Shown here piece by piece: positions 10,844 through 22,736 of a stretch of DNA of 64,000 nt. Both the position numbers and the translations under genes were made by a program. The notes under the pieces are model-generated. The model was not told the DNA's origin. It worked only from the letters and a program-made list of their open reading frames with translations, and ran no database searches. Each line of letters begins with the position of its first letter. Positions within the stretch are counted from its first letter, which is position 1. Origin of the DNA: Tilletia caries (lineage: Eukaryota; Basidiomycota; Exobasidiomycetes; Tilletiales; Tilletiaceae); the NCBI GenBank assembly GCA_032718865.1, contig JALUTQ010000009.1, positions 62,001 to 126,000 of the forward strand, given 5' to 3'.

Positions 10844-12032
10844 GTCGGTCGACGCTGGTACAGCGCTGCTCAAACGCTGCTCACTACCAATGATCTGCGC
10901 TGCTCAACAGGGGCTCGACGCTGCTCAAACGCTGGAATAACCTTGTATTGACGCTGCGTATGATGGTACATTAATCACCCTAGCTGATACATCCTCCGGT
11001 GTGCCCTGCTGATGCCCGCAGCCCGATACACGTTCAGTGAGTGAGGTCGTGAGGAAGAAGGAGAGGTTAGGGCCTGAGGGCTGGACATAGTTGAGCGTTG
11101 AGAGCTGCAAAGTTCAAGAATCAGCTGAGCAAGAACGCACCGTTTCCAAGGCTGAGCACTGAGCTGCGAGCATATAGTCAGCGAGGAGCAAAGAGATGAC
11201 CAGAGAGAGGAATGACACGGAGAAAACTCACCTGAGCTTCGAAAAAGATACCTATGGCTATAGGAGAGGGTGCAAAGAAAGTTGATCAGTGTCAGTGTCA
11301 GTGTCAGTGTCAGTGACGCGAGTGAAAGCATGCATACCCACAGGTCTAGTCATCGCTGCTTTGCTGGCCTGCTGCTGTGTAGTTGATGATAGTGATGGTG
11401 AATACCAACAGAAGCAGAACAGGGGACGGATGCACTCACTCGATTGCTGCTGCTGTTGATGTGTTGCTGTTGCTGCTGTATCGACACTGTTGAGCTGACT
11501 TGATTCAAGATGAGCGCGAAAAGAGGCAGACGAGGGAATGAGGGTGTACCGGTGTACTCACCTTGTCGCTGTTGTTGCTGTGCTGTTGCTACTGCTGACG
11601 TGGTACTGGTGTAGTGGTGTTGGTGGTGATGTGGTGATTATGTGGTGTTCGTGGTGGTATGGTGATGTCGTGCTGGTGTGGTGGTGGTGGTCGTGCGGAA
11701 GAAGAGAAACGATTAAATCCGCCATCTTATATACCGCGAGGCGCGAGGTGGCAGCACACACACGCGCAGATCCGAAAGACGCGCAGCCCATACCGAAACG
11801 CATCCTTGTTGAGCCGATGATGTGCCTGGGTCAACAAGGTGCTGACTGCTGTTGCTGCTGAAGAAAGGGTGCCGAGTCAGTAGGGCAGGCGGCAGCATAT
11901 ATGCGCCTCAAACAGTCAACTCACAATTCAGCATCCTGTGCGCATCCGAAAAGGACGGCGTCGGTCTCAACCAAGGAGGCGGTCAGCAATGAGAGTGATA
12001 GAGAACGATGAGGAAGGGTGGAAGGTACTCAC
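10844..12032 (-). other. Left interior of the large transposon: exon-like scraps, simple repeats
   Basis: The first 120 bp continue the CAAACGCTGCTC subterminal repeats. Beyond that the minus strand shows several intron-donor-like GTGAGT sites (near 11230, 11430, 11560, 11920) between short open stretches. There is a GTCAGT hexamer array at about 11287-11316 and CTG/GTT-rich triplets at 11440-11660. No protein family was recognised. It looks like the scrambled downstream part of captured gene DNA. Confidence 0.4.
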
Positions 12033-12518
12033 TGTCTGGAAGTCCATAAGATGCGCCGCGCGTGCGGAGGTTGAGATGGGTGTCAACACTTTTGTGTTCG
12101 CCAGCAGCCTTGGGTGAGACCAATCCGGATTCCAGATCGGCGGCCGATCGAACAGCTGCACGCCGACGAGTTCCTCGACGGAGTAGACGGTGTTGTTCGC
12201 GTTGCCGCGCTGGTACGTACAGGCCGCGCGGTTGTTGGGTGCGGGCACGACGTTGGTACCGTGCAGTACGGAGGCGCGGTCGATGAAGGGGGCTGCCTGC
12301 TGCTCGGAGGCGCCGTCGCAGGGGATAGCGAGCAGGAGCTTGGTGGCCTGGAAGCTGTCGGTGGGGAAGCGGGATGCCAGGTTGGCGGCGTAGGCGACGG
12401 CGGCCTGGATCTTGCGCTTGGAGTCCTTGGCGAGCACGATGCGGAAGGGCAGGCCGGGCTTCATCAGCGAGGCCTTGATCCAGGCCGTGCCGTAGTTGAT
12501 CTGCTGGCAGGCCCAAGA
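12033..12518 (-). pseudogene. LHS1: Fragment of LHS1 (ER lumenal Hsp70-like chaperone)
   Basis: About 160 residues in one open frame, bounded by an acceptor-like CTCAG (12519-12523) and a donor GTGAGT (12027-12032). INYGTAWIKASLMKPGLPF followed by KDSKRKIQAAV is the start of the nucleotide-binding domain of the LHS1/HYOU1 branch. LASRFPTDSFQATKLLL and YSVEELVGVQL also match. The piece between them that carries the WKxxDRxFG region in the family is missing, and most of the protein is absent. LHS1 normally is an ER nucleotide-exchange factor for Kar2. Here it is captured debris inside the large transposon. Confidence 0.65.
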
Positions 12519-12790
12519 CTGAGGTTGAGACGCAGAGGAGCGCAAGGGGAGGCGGGCACAAGGGGAGCGCAAGAGGGATGGAGAGCGGTGTGGGACGTGG
12601 GTGTGCTGACTGTTGTGGTGGGCTGCTGTGGGTATGTGCGTACATATGTGGGTGCCGAAATTCTCTAAGTCTTTTCTTAGGAGCGTAGCTGGGTGATTGC
12701 GCAACGACCGCGTGCAAGCAGCGTCGACCGACGCTGGAGGTATGTTCGCGAAATGAGCTTTTTCACGAATTTCGTAAATCTGGAAATCGG

Positions 12791-12905
12791 CTCAGGAAAA
12801 GTGGGGGCGCTGTGGTCCCGCGGCTGAGGCTGCCCACCCGCTGCTGACCCGCTGTGGATCTGCTTCAGCGTCTCAGCAACGTCTGTACCCGCTGCTCAGA
12901 CGCCG
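12791..12905 (+). repeat. Internal CTCAGGAAAAGTG terminus with GC-rich subterminal repeats
   Basis: The left-end motif of the large transposon recurs here, followed by CCCGCTGCTGACCCGCTG-type repeats like those of the 2-kb CTCAG elements. No matching right end with the same flanking 7 bp was found. It may be the remnant of another copy, or the original left end of the Tnp2 unit. Confidence 0.5.
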
Positions 12906-13108
12906 CCGTCCCGATGTAACTTTTAGACTTGAAACTCGTCAATCCCAAAAACGCTCCGAAAGCTACAGCGTCTGCGCAGCTTGGGCCATCCCGCTCCCGA
13001 TCCGCTGCCATCAGGATGTTCACCCGCGGCAGTCATTTCAAGTCCTTCCTGTCGACTCTTCCACCCAAGATCTCGGCTCGCTACGCGCGCTGAAGACGCT
13101 GCTCAGCC

Positions 13109-16100
13109 ATGGTGAGTCTTCTTGTTATCTGCGCTTCGCTTCGGGCGCTGAACATGCCGCTTTCTTCTCCCTCAGCCCCGCTGGAGAGACCGCCCCGTGA
13201 CGTGCTACTGCTTCCACAAGTGCACGTTGGGCACTGGTCCTCCGAAGGACTGTACGGCACGGACAAGACAGAGCCACATGGAGGCAGACGAGCGCGTCGT
13301 TCGAGACCTGGTCGCTCTCGGACAGCAGCCGGCCCCGGAACTCCTCAAAGCAGCGGACCTCAACCGCTTGGCCCTGGTCGCCGAGGACATTGCCTCCCCT
13401 TCCCCTTCCCCTTCCCCTTCCCCTTCCCCCTCCACCTCACCTTCCTCTCCATCATCGTCCTCGCCTTCTCTTCCCTCCCTCGACGAAGGCATGAGCGGAG
13501 TATGGTTCGACGACGACACGGACGGCGGAGCGGACTCGGATCATGAGGAGGAACTGCTGGACGGCGAAGAAGATGAGGAGCGGGAGTTTGATGCTGAATC
13601 GGACGTGAACGAGGAGAGGCTTTTGCCCGGGGATTTCGACCTCTTCTTTAACGAGGGTGACGAGGAACGCGATGCGGATCGACATGGTGCTCAAGACCAG
13701 GCAGCCGATCAAGGCTACACGGATGAAGACGATTACGACATCAACGACGGCGGGACTCACAGTCGGCACGCCCAGGACCTCTTCGACCAGTTAGCAGGCG
13801 ACTACAGCCCGGGTCCCCGCCCTGAACATCGTCCCAATCCAGAGACATCTCCACTCACCTACGTCGACCGACTCACTCCAAGCGAAAAGGCCACTGTTCG
13901 TCATCTCGCACATGGATCCGTACCGACGGAACTCTGGCGCAGTACAAGGCGTTTGGTCGAGACATCGAGTCCGTCAACGAGCAGGAGGGGATCAAGATCA
14001 TGGGAAAGGATCGAGCATCTTCTCTCGTCCGGAATCTTACCGGCCTCGAAGAGCAGAGGTGGGACATGTGCGAGCATTCGTGCATGGCGTTCATAGGTCC
14101 ACATTCCGACCTGGAGCGCTGCATCGGGATAAGGAACAAGAAAACATGCGGCGCATCCAGACGAGACAGGCATGGAAAGCCGGTCAAGCAGTACGTGACA
14201 CTGCCTCTTCTTTCTCGGATTGTCGCCAAATTCGCATCCGGAAATGGATCGACATATTTGCACGATCGACATGAGTGGGCGTCTGGGTCGTGGGATCAGC
14301 CTCATCATCTCTTTCAAGATTGGTCAGACGGCGCGATCCATCGGCAGCTGAAGGCTCAAGGCATGTTTAACGACCCTCGACACGACGCTTTCATTCTCAG
14401 CACCGATGGCTCTCAGATCATCGACAAGAAGGTTTCGAACGCTTGGATCGTCCTTCTCACTTCTCTCAGCACACCAATCGAACATCGCTTCCGCCGCAAG
14501 GAGACCTTTGTCACGACTGTCATTCCTGGCCCAAACAATCCCGCGGACATCGATTCTTTCCTGTGGCCGATCATGGAGGAGATGGCGCAACTTGCGCGGG
14601 GGGTGTGGATGTGGGACGGAGCAAGGGAGGAGTGGTTTCTGTGGAGGGCTTGGCTTGTGGCTGCAGCGGCTGATCAGCAAGCGTCCAGCAAGCTCAACCG
14701 GATGACTGGACCGACGGGGCGACTCGGATGCAAAACTTGCCACATCATCGCCAACTACGCCGAGGAGGGGCAGACGGTGGGACACTTTCCCCTTACCACG
14801 GTCGACGGAGACCCACGCAGAGCGGCTTGGCGACCAGACGAGTACGATCCCTTTAACTTACCGCTGAGGGACGACGACAACTACGCCGAGAACCTGGAGC
14901 AGCTCGAAGACTGTGTCACGAATGCCGATCGCGCGGAGGTGCAGAAAGAGACCGGAGTAGGAGGACGACCCTTGCTCGCTTGGTCTCCTGCTTAAGGATG
15001 GGCGCGGAGTAAGCCCCGGAGTGGGTTTCCCGGAGTTCCCCGACTAGTCGGGGCCTCACTCCGGGGGAGTACGGAGTACGGAGTGCATTTTCGAGGATTT
15101 ACTCCTGCTGATTGAATTCTGCAGGAGTACGGAGCGCAAGCCTGTCATGTCCCCGGAGTACGAAGTACGGCAAGGCCTGGAGCTAAATTTTTCGCCGGAG
15201 TACGGAGTGACTAGCTCGAATGCCAGACGGAGTGCGGAGTTTCCCCGAAACTCCGGGGCGCTCCGGGGCCTTGCATTTTTTTCAAAATCAGGTCGCAATT
15301 TTTGAACATTTTTGGCCAGAAACGGGCAGATTTTTGCTCTGTTTTTTTCAAAAAAAACATTAGCAAAATTCATTTTCAGATATCTCATTTGGGGTTCATA
15401 TTGTGTGTTGGTGAGCTCTACGACCGCCAACGATGATTCTGCCGAACAAAAAAAACATGGTTGGAAGAGGGGCAATCAATGGAAGGGTCCACATTTCTCA
15501 AGTTTTTATAGGACCTCTGCGAACTTTCCCCGGAGTACGGAGTTTCGGGGGGGAGTAGTCGCGCTCCGTCACCCCGGAGTACGGAGTGGACTTTGAAAAT
15601 TTTACTAAATTCAGCCGGAGTACGGAGCTGGCGCAATGAGATGGGGAGATTTTGTGCGGAGTGCGGAGTGTAATTGGGGCGACTGCCTAAAAATGAGCGA
15701 AGTACGGAGTGCGAAAAAGAATCTCAAAATCAGCCGGAGTCAGCCGGAGTAGGGGCCCCGGAGTACGGAGCACTCCGGGGCCCTCCGCGCCCATCCTTAC
15801 TCCTGCTTTCACAATGCCGACATTCTTTCCCTCTGACGTCTTCCATCTCTTCGGCTGCAACATCCCCTCTCTCATCTGGGAGATACTCATCGACCCACAC
15901 GAAGGCGATCCTTTTTCCCTCAGCGAGGACCAACAAGAGCAGTTTGGCGAGGTCATTCTTGGAGCTGGACGAGACCTCCCAACCATCTTCTCTTCCGCTC
16001 CACTGAGAGACCCAGGAACGAATGCGAAGGCCCATTACAAGATGTTTGAGTGGTCTCTCGTGATCTACTTGTACCTGGTACCGTTCCTGGTCTCCATCGC

Positions 16101-17129
16101 GGCTCCTCTTCCCGTCATTGACATGATCATGCACTTAGAGACCGCAGTGCGCATCGCAACTTCAGACGGTGGATGCAACTCGACCGAGCTACACGACATG
16201 CAAGGCCACTTTAAGGCTTTCGTTTCCGCATGGGAGACACTGTACATTAGAGGCGAGCCATCACTCCTCTACAGAGCGACGTGAGTCTTCCAAGCTTCTT
16301 GTATGCTTGCAGATCCAATACTGACCTTTTATTTCTTCCTTCAATCAGTATTTCGGTGCATCACCTGCTGCATGTGTGGTACTTCATTTACTGCCATGGA
16401 AGCGTGCAAATCACGTCACAAGCCCGCTGCGAGCGTGAGGTGGGACTTGTCAAGAGGTCACTTCGGTCGCACAAGTCGCCATTTGTCGGGATGATGAACA
16501 ATGTGCTTCAGCGAGAGCACCTGCGGATCATCGACATTCTGCTTGACGATCGGCAAGAAGAGGAAGAGCAAGACGAAGCGCGAGCCCGCACGTTCCGACT
16601 GGAGACGATAATTCGTGACGACCGGCACCGACCGCTGACGGAGGACGAGCAAGAAGACGAGGGCCAGGCAATCCAACAATATCAGCAGCTTGGCCTGATT
16701 CCGACACCTTGTCCGCCTCTGATCCGTCGCGGCAAGTTGGTCCTTCCAGCACGAGTAGGAACTCGGCAGGCCAGTGTGCGAGGCAGTCGAATCGAGTCCG
16801 ACAGATCAAGGAAGGCATGTCGATTCTCCGCCATGACTCCAGAAGGCCTGATCTACGGAGAAGCTTTGCACTTCGTGTGCACCGATGGACAAGACCGGGA
16901 CGGCGAAGTTCAACACGGCAGGCATGTCTTCGACGGCAGGCACGTCTTCGTTATCATGCGCAAACTGGAGATCGTCGATGACGGAGGCGGAATCGTCAGG
17001 GGCACTTGAGCCGACAATGTGGGGCTCATGCGCGCCGAGTCGATCCGAGCATTGGTAGGAGTGGTTGAAATGGGCGGGCTCATATACATCATTCGCAAGT
17101 TGGCGTGGCTGGGCGGCGATGATGAGTAG
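13109..17129 (+). pseudogene. Tnp2-family (CACTA-like) transposase, disrupted
   Basis: The first exon is the ATG (13109-13111) alone, followed by a 64-bp intron; coding resumes at 13176 with a CYCFHKC zinc-like start. An acidic spacer precedes the Tnp2 core: CMAFIGPHSDLERC, then VIPGPNNPADIDSFLWP and MEEMAQLARGVWMWDGA, then GCKTCHIIAN and YDPFNLP. After the inserted 807-bp element come DVFHLFGCNIPSLIWEIL and, past an intron at 16281-16348, HHLLHVWYFIYCHGS. Breaks: a 1-bp frameshift near 13910; the element at 14993-15799, whose excision with one 8-bp copy restores frame; and an in-frame TGA at 17007-17009 before the Tnp2-like tail MGGLIYIIRKLAW (ends TAG 17129). The Tnp2 family cuts and pastes DNA. 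This copy cannot make full protein unless it is corrected or misread. Confidence 0.8.
14993..15799. mobile_element. Miniature hAT-like element, copy 1 (807 bp), inside the Tnp2 exon
   Basis: Ends TAAGGATGGGCGCGG and CCGCGCCCATCCTTA. Target duplication CTCCTGCT at 14985-14992 and 15800-15807. The interior has many CCGGAGTACGGAGT repeats. Removing the element and one duplication rejoins the transposase in frame (LAWSPA then FTMPTFF), which confirms the borders. Confidence 0.92.
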
Positions 17130-17619
17130 ACCGCATACCTCTGACCCCCTGACCTTGGACGCTTTGAAATCGACTGTCGATACTCGATGCATGCTCGTTG
17201 GCTTGTGTGATCGTCATCTGGTTCTTTGTTGGTTGGTGAACGCATACATTGCATCTACTTGCGTCTGGCTAGTCATCTCACGCTCAGTCAGCCATTGACT
17301 TCTGGCTGTTCGTTACAACAGTCCAGACCCCAGAAACGTTCTCATTGCGCAGGAGCAGGCGACTGACGTTCATTGTAGACTGTGGGGCTACGACAACCAG
17401 AGTGGTGAGTGTGCTGAATGCTATGTGTTCAGTGATGAGTGCATACATACACGTCTCGATCCTCAATGCTCATGCTTCCATCTCACCACCACTCACACAC
17501 TTACCCTTACAGTTACATTTACACTTACCATCATCCACATCACTTCCATAGCAACCCTACATACTCTCTTGCCGACAGCATCATCTTTCCCTCCATCCTC
17601 CCATATCATATAGACAGGC
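17130..17619. other. Spacer between Tnp2 and the companion gene
   Basis: About 490 bp with no open frame of note. It is pyrimidine-rich toward the right (CACTCACACACTTACCC) with a CATATCATATAG stretch just before the ATG at 17620, so it probably carries the companion gene's promoter. Confidence 0.5.
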
Positions 17620-20059
17620 ATGAACTGGACTCAAGAGCAGATTGCAGGGGTTCCTCTCGAGGTCATTCTGAACCATCCCGCTTTACGACAAGCAGCCGGC
17701 ACCATTTCACAGCAACTTCCGAGCGGACAAGCTACGCAGACGACCATGGCTTACCCTCCCGCAACATTCCCCAACATACCGATGCCGCCGCCTCCTTCTG
17801 GCTCAAGCAACAGCAACCAAGCATTGAGTCCCGGTTCCGACAATCAAATTCCCACAGGATCTTCCGCAAGCAACGTGGGCGGAGATGGGATGACGGAGGC
17901 GCAACGTCGATGCCTGCGATGGACCAAGGAGGACGCGAAGAAGGTCCACATGAACTTCGGCAAGAAGGACATCCTCGTCAACAACGATGGGTCCCCCATC
18001 AGCAAGGAGGAGATGACGGCAATCGAGACCGACATCCGTCAGGAGTGTCTTACACTCAACGACTACAAGATACCCGCGTATCAGGACAAGATGGTCCGCA
18101 ACTTCAAGTTTTGGAGTAGCCGACACTTGCATCTGCTCATCAAGATTTGCGACTCGGTCGAGGCTCGTCATCCCGCACTGAAGAAATGCAGTCAACACTA
18201 CAAGGCTCTGAAGTGCATCGAACTGCATCTGAAGGCAAAGCTTAGGACCCAGCGAAAGGACGAGGCTACTCATTCCAGCTCCTCCTCTTCGACCATACCC
18301 ACTCCATTGCCTTCAAAGCAATCGTCCCCGGTCAAGAAGCGAAACGCGTCGACCAGTCCCGACGTGCAAGTCAAGAAGCCAAAGATCACTCACGGTAAGA
18401 AGTCGACTCTCATCAACGACTCTGTCATCGACGACGAGTTCGCGGACGCCGACGACAGCGATACGGGGACTACTGCGATTGGTGAGTCTCTGAAGCTTTC
18501 GGTGCATGTATGCTAGTAGATGTGTCAACTGTCAATGTATGCACTACTTGGTTGACTTCCGCTCTTTTCTCAACGCGAGGCAGCGCCAGGAACCTCTCGA
18601 CAAACGCTCAGCAACATCAGCAACACCAAAGATCCTTCTTTCAGGGAACCTGATGCGAACAGTGAGTGAAACACCCGATCACTGGCCAGTGCATTGCATG
18701 TGGTTCAGACATACTCAAGACTCTTTCTATATCCTTTTTCAGAACTTCAAGCTCCCTCTCGACAGGAGTCCAGCAGCTCGGTGACTGCTCCAAGCTCAGA
18801 TTGTGAGTGCTCATCTATGCATTCAATTGGACTGATGAATTCATCAATGGTTTCTCTCTCTGTGGGCTTGCAGTACCATCGCTGGTGCTTCCACAGAAGC
18901 CTAGTAACGAAGACACTGCTGCAGACGGTGAGTGAATGAGTAATGAGTAGATGTTTGTGCTGAGGAATACGCATTGCTCACTGCTCTATTGCTTTCTTCC
19001 AAGTTGACCGCTCGGTGCCTCGAAAGAAGATCATCATCCCGACACGTCCTCCGACCATCTTTGATGACGCTCCCCTGTCATCCATGCCTCGTACGCTACC
19101 GCCTTCCGCCATATCTGCTGCTGTCGCGGATATCGTTGCCGAGGATTCAGCTCAGCTCGTCCAGTCGACTGTGGTAGGCCTTCAAAACTCCCTCGACTCG
19201 CGATACAGCGCGCTGGATTCGGTTTGCCTGTCAAACATACAAGCCGCCGTGGATTCTCTTCGTCGTGCCGTCAGCTGCGGACCGGATCCAAAAGGCGACG
19301 GAGACGAGGAGTACAGGCGATGGCTCTCAGGGCTCGAAGCTGCTTCCCCTCCAGACGAAGAGGACGACGACCGTGAGGACAAGATGGGAGCTACTTTCGG
19401 TCACAACGAGATCGGAAAATGGAACTACCACGAGGCTCTCCGTGACATCAAGACATACGGCAGCATCAAGAACGCTCTCCGTCTGCTCGCAGCTCTCCTT
19501 CGAATCTGGGCGATGGCCAAGGAGCAACTTCGCCAAGCAGGAAGCAAGCTCGGTCCTATCGTCGTCACCCATCTGTCACAGGTGTCAAACCTCATCGTCG
19601 TCGCTTTCGCTTTCACGGTCGACGTTTCCAATGTCGAGAAAGAGGCAACCGAAGCTGGACCTTCAGAGAAGCCCGCTACTGCCAAGAAGCTGGCAGAACC
19701 GCCCACTGCTGACAAGAAGCCTCGCGTTCGGGTCAAGAAGCTGCTGGATAACGGAATCGTCGACGAGACCGTTGTGAAGGTGAGCATCTCGTTTACATTA
19801 CCGTCGTCAGTATACTTATCTCTCCTTTGTCTTTCCGCAGAGTCTCAGCAAAAAAGCGTGCCTCACCCTTTGCGAGCTGGGGGGAATCGAGGTTCGGTCG
19901 AAAGCAAAGGTCGACGAGTTCCGCAAAGCCCTCACCGCTGCGATGGACGCAGGCAAGATCGAGATTTCAGCGACTCAGCTTCGTGAAGCCAAAGGCGACT
20001 TGCCTGTCGAAGGCACGATCAAGAGTGGTGACAAAGGAAAGAGAAAGGCCTTGTCGTGA
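17620..20059 (+). CDS. Intact 682-aa companion protein of the Tnp2 transposon (TnpA-like role possible)
   Basis: I do not recognise the family. Six exons: 17620..18481, 18584..18661, 18743..18802, 18874..18927, 19004..19779, 19841..20059. All have GT-AG borders and matching phases, giving 682 aa with no break. It is thus in better shape than the transposase 0.5 kb upstream on the same strand. An N-terminal Pro/Ser/Gln segment is followed by a basic helical region (about 95-200; MTEAQRRCLRWTKEDAKKVH, FKFWSSRHLHLLIKICDSVE). Then comes a Ser/Lys linker (VKKRNASTSPDVQVKKPK). The conserved-looking C-terminal half has KWNYHEALRDIKTYGSIKNA, a Lys/Pro linker and a final helical domain (TLCELGGIEVRSKAKVDEF). 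CACTA elements usually encode a second DNA-binding protein (TnpA) beside the transposase; its position suggests that role. Confidence 0.75.
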
Positions 20060-20506
20060 TGGTGAGTCCTCAATGCTACATCAAACAGAGTTGTCACTGA
20101 ATATTGACCATTCTATCCCCCAATGTTCGATATGATCGATCGCGCAGATTATCGTCCATAAACACTGCGCTCTCCCGACTTCTCGCCTCGCTCGCCTCTC
20201 CCTTCAACGCTGCCTGCTCCTTTCCCCCCTACTCACTCCCTAGTCCCTCACCAGTCACCAGTCACCAGTCACAATCCCCAACCCTGCCGTCGTTGCTGTC
20301 CCGCGCCTCGCCTCCGTCGTTCGGAAGCAGTACAAGGAACAGCTACTATGGGCGATCTCTAGGCGATCTCTAGTTCTTGCCTTCATCCTCTGCGTCTCTT
20401 ACTTCCGGCTTCAGGCTTCAACTCACGAGTCACGACTCGTCTCGGTCGTGCATCACAACTGACCCTTCTCCCATTCTTCCCGTGTCCTTTAACCTTCTGA
20501 TTTAGG

Positions 20507-21100
20507 ATGACGTTGTCCTATTTCTTGCTAACTCCTCTCTTCGTGCTGACAGCTGAGCTCTCCATGCGATCAGCTGACTCTGGCTTTGGCTCCTCCCCGC
20601 TTCTCCATGTGCATGAAGCACACGCACGCCCAGCACCCGGTCTCCTGCTCGCCCTCCGTGCCGACATCTTCGACTTGCTCCACGCCTTTGCGCGCGGGGA
20701 AAGGACGTATGCTGGCTTTGTTCAGCTGTGGGAGAAGAGCGGGTGGGCCAGGGTTTGGTTCGTCTTTGGCGAAGGCAGGAGAGAGCGCATTGGAGGAATC
20801 GCGCTCGTCGCCGCTTTGTTCAGTGGTGAGTGCTACCACCTACTCTCGTCTTCCCTTTCCAGAGCAGAAAGAATGTGCTTATCTGTCTTGCTTCCCTCCT
20901 GCAGAGCATTTCACCCCTTTCCTCCAATTCTTCACGACCCACCCGCAGCACTCCCACGTCAAGACCCCAGAAAACGACAAGGGCAAAGCACGCGATCTCT
21001 CCCCGGCCGACTCTCCCATTCGCGTACTCGTCTTCTACGCACTTGGCGCCCTCTTTGGCACTTTGCGCTCTACACCATACATGCCGCGCCAATCATCGAA
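20507..21100 (+). pseudogene. Possible SNAPc subunit 1 (SNAP43-like) fragment
   Basis: Exon 20507..20825, donor GTGAGT, then exon from 20905. LRADIFDLLHAFARGERTYA with FVQLWEKSG, then EHFTPFLQFF and PIRVLVFYALGALFGT, resemble the SNAP43 pattern (a D-x-LL-x-F start, LW motif, then IR-x-LY-x-LY-x-TQ). SNAP43 helps transcribe snRNA genes. The match is from memory and weak; the frame is unclear after 21060. It sits among other gene scraps and is probably captured debris. Confidence 0.3.
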
Positions 21101-21437
21101 CCGGACGAAGACGAGGAGAACAAGGAGGAGAGCGCTGCCGGAGGAGGAGGAGGACGCGGGTGTTTGGGTCTGCTGCCGGCGCCGATGATCCGGCTTGCGA
21201 AGGGCGAGTTCGATGGCATTGGCATGCCGGAGTTGTCGGTCGATCGCGGTCTGTTGGTCGTGGCGGAGGCGAAGGCGGTGGACGCCATTGGCTCTGGAAT
21301 GCGGGATGAGAATCCATCGGTTGCTGCTGCGGCGAAAGTCGACGGCGGGAAGGAGCGTCTCTTCATGTTGAGCTCTCCTTGCTGACTCTCCCCTTCATTG
21401 ATTACTGACGGTCTAACGCTACATTCTGGTAATCCCC

Positions 21438-21600
21438 TCCCAGCAGCAGCCCACCGACGAGTTCGCATCGTGGAATATGCTCCCGAACCACCCGCACAAT
21501 CTACTCCTTCTCTACCACAAGCGCATTGCATCAGACCAGCAGACGGAGCAGGACAGCAGCATTCAGTTTCAGGTTCGCCGGCTGACCCCATCTTCTCTCC
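21438..21600 (+). pseudogene. Exon-like fragment shared with 41017-41080
   Basis: Sequence after a CCCAG acceptor encodes PTDEFASWNMLPNHPHNLLL and more. Nearly the same start (PPDELAPWNMLLNHP) follows a CCCAG acceptor at 41011 in the ORM1-bearing 2-kb element. The two copies lie 20 kb apart in the large transposon. The family is not recognised. Confidence 0.4.
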
Positions 21601-22286
21601 CTATTCTCAATCCAGGGCCAAGGCGTCGAGCTTCTGTTCGGACTCGACGTCTTAGCAGTACCTAGGATCCTCATCACCACATTCCCTCATCGCCCCAATC
21701 GGCACTTCCACGAGCCATCGGGAGGTGCGTCCTGGTCTCTGGTTACGTCCCTCTCTACCTCGATCTAACTCATCTCACTCGTCTGCTCCACCCGCGCCTA
21801 TCTATGGACACTCCTCCTCAGAACTCTTCATCGTCGCGTTGCCGACAAGCTGGACTCAGGCCACCGCCGCAGCACGCCTCCCTTCTCCAAGGTGGTGCAA
21901 GACATTGCCGAAGTGAGTCTCTGTGATTGTCGGCAGCAGGTGTGAAGTCAATGCTCAGCTCTTTTCTTCTTTTTGACGAGTCCGTCAACAAACATTTCTG
22001 GGAGGTGTTATCCTTCTTTGTCAAAATCAGCCCTCACTAACTCACAAGCTTTCTGTGTCTTCAACAGCCTCCCCCTCCCTCAAGCAGATATAATATGCCG
22101 TTAACCATCAAGGTGCGGAACGGCGGCACAGCTCCCGGTGCGAGAGGGGCAGTACCCGCGCCCGCCATCGAGCACAAATACCTACCCCCTCATCCACAAA
22201 TACCTACCCCCTCATCCACCCCCTCCTCCGCTACGTGTCAATGGCCCGGCCCTCAGTCAAGCTCAGCGACTCAATTTTCAAAGAGC

Positions 22287-22432
22287 GCGAGGGGTGTCGG
22301 TGTGCTCAGCTGCTCCGAGGAGCGCGAGGGGGTGTCGTTGCGCTCAGCAGCTCGGAGGAGCGCGAGGGTGGATCGGTGCGCTCAGCAGCTCCGAGGAGCG
22401 CGAGGGGGGGTCGGTGCGCTCAGCTACTCCTA
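22287..22432. repeat. Minisatellite, unit about 38 bp, 3-4 copies
   Basis: Units around GAGGAGCGCGAGGG and GTGCGCTCAGCAGC repeat with small differences, just where the missing 5' exons of GDH1 should lie. It may mark the breakpoint of the captured GDH1 segment. Confidence 0.6.
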
Positions 22433-22736
22433 AGAGGCGAGAAAGAGGGCCATCCGGGGGCGAAGAGGGAAGGGAGAAAGAGGGAAGGGAGAAAGAGGAA
22501 AGTGTCGAGGGAACCCTCTTTATATAGATGTTATCCGGTATGTATGTGTAGCCAGAGTGCTACAGGTGCCGGTCGTTCTCATTTCACCCCTCATGAGCTC
22601 TTTCAATCACAGGTGGTGCCGACTTTGACCCCAAGGGAAAGACCGATGCCGAGCTCCGTCGCTTCACCAAGGTGAGTGTTCGGTCTATCCTTCTACGCGT
22701 TAACTCTCCTCCTAATGATGCGTTAAATCTCTTCAG

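Larger units (their letters stand above)
20060..22612 (+). other. Mosaic of gene fragments and repeats inside the large transposon
   Basis: No intact gene. From left to right: the 3' flank of the companion gene; a CACCAGTCAC array (20250-20275); the SNAPc-like fragment (20507-21100); exon-like pieces at 21438-21600 and near 21835-21911 (VADKLDSGHRRSTPPFSKVV); a minisatellite (22287-22432); and the truncated GDH1 start. Splice-site-like signals survive between pieces, as expected when genomic exons and introns were copied in. Confidence 0.5.

Noticed and set aside
13109..17129. KDZ-type transposase
   Set aside because: The motifs (PGPNNPADIDSFLWP, HLLHVWYFI) are those of Tnp2; the KDZ signature near the C-terminus was not found.
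22613..22671. Functional GDH1 split only by introns
   Set aside because: The 5' third is absent, and the 3' part is frameshifted near 38646 and truncated.
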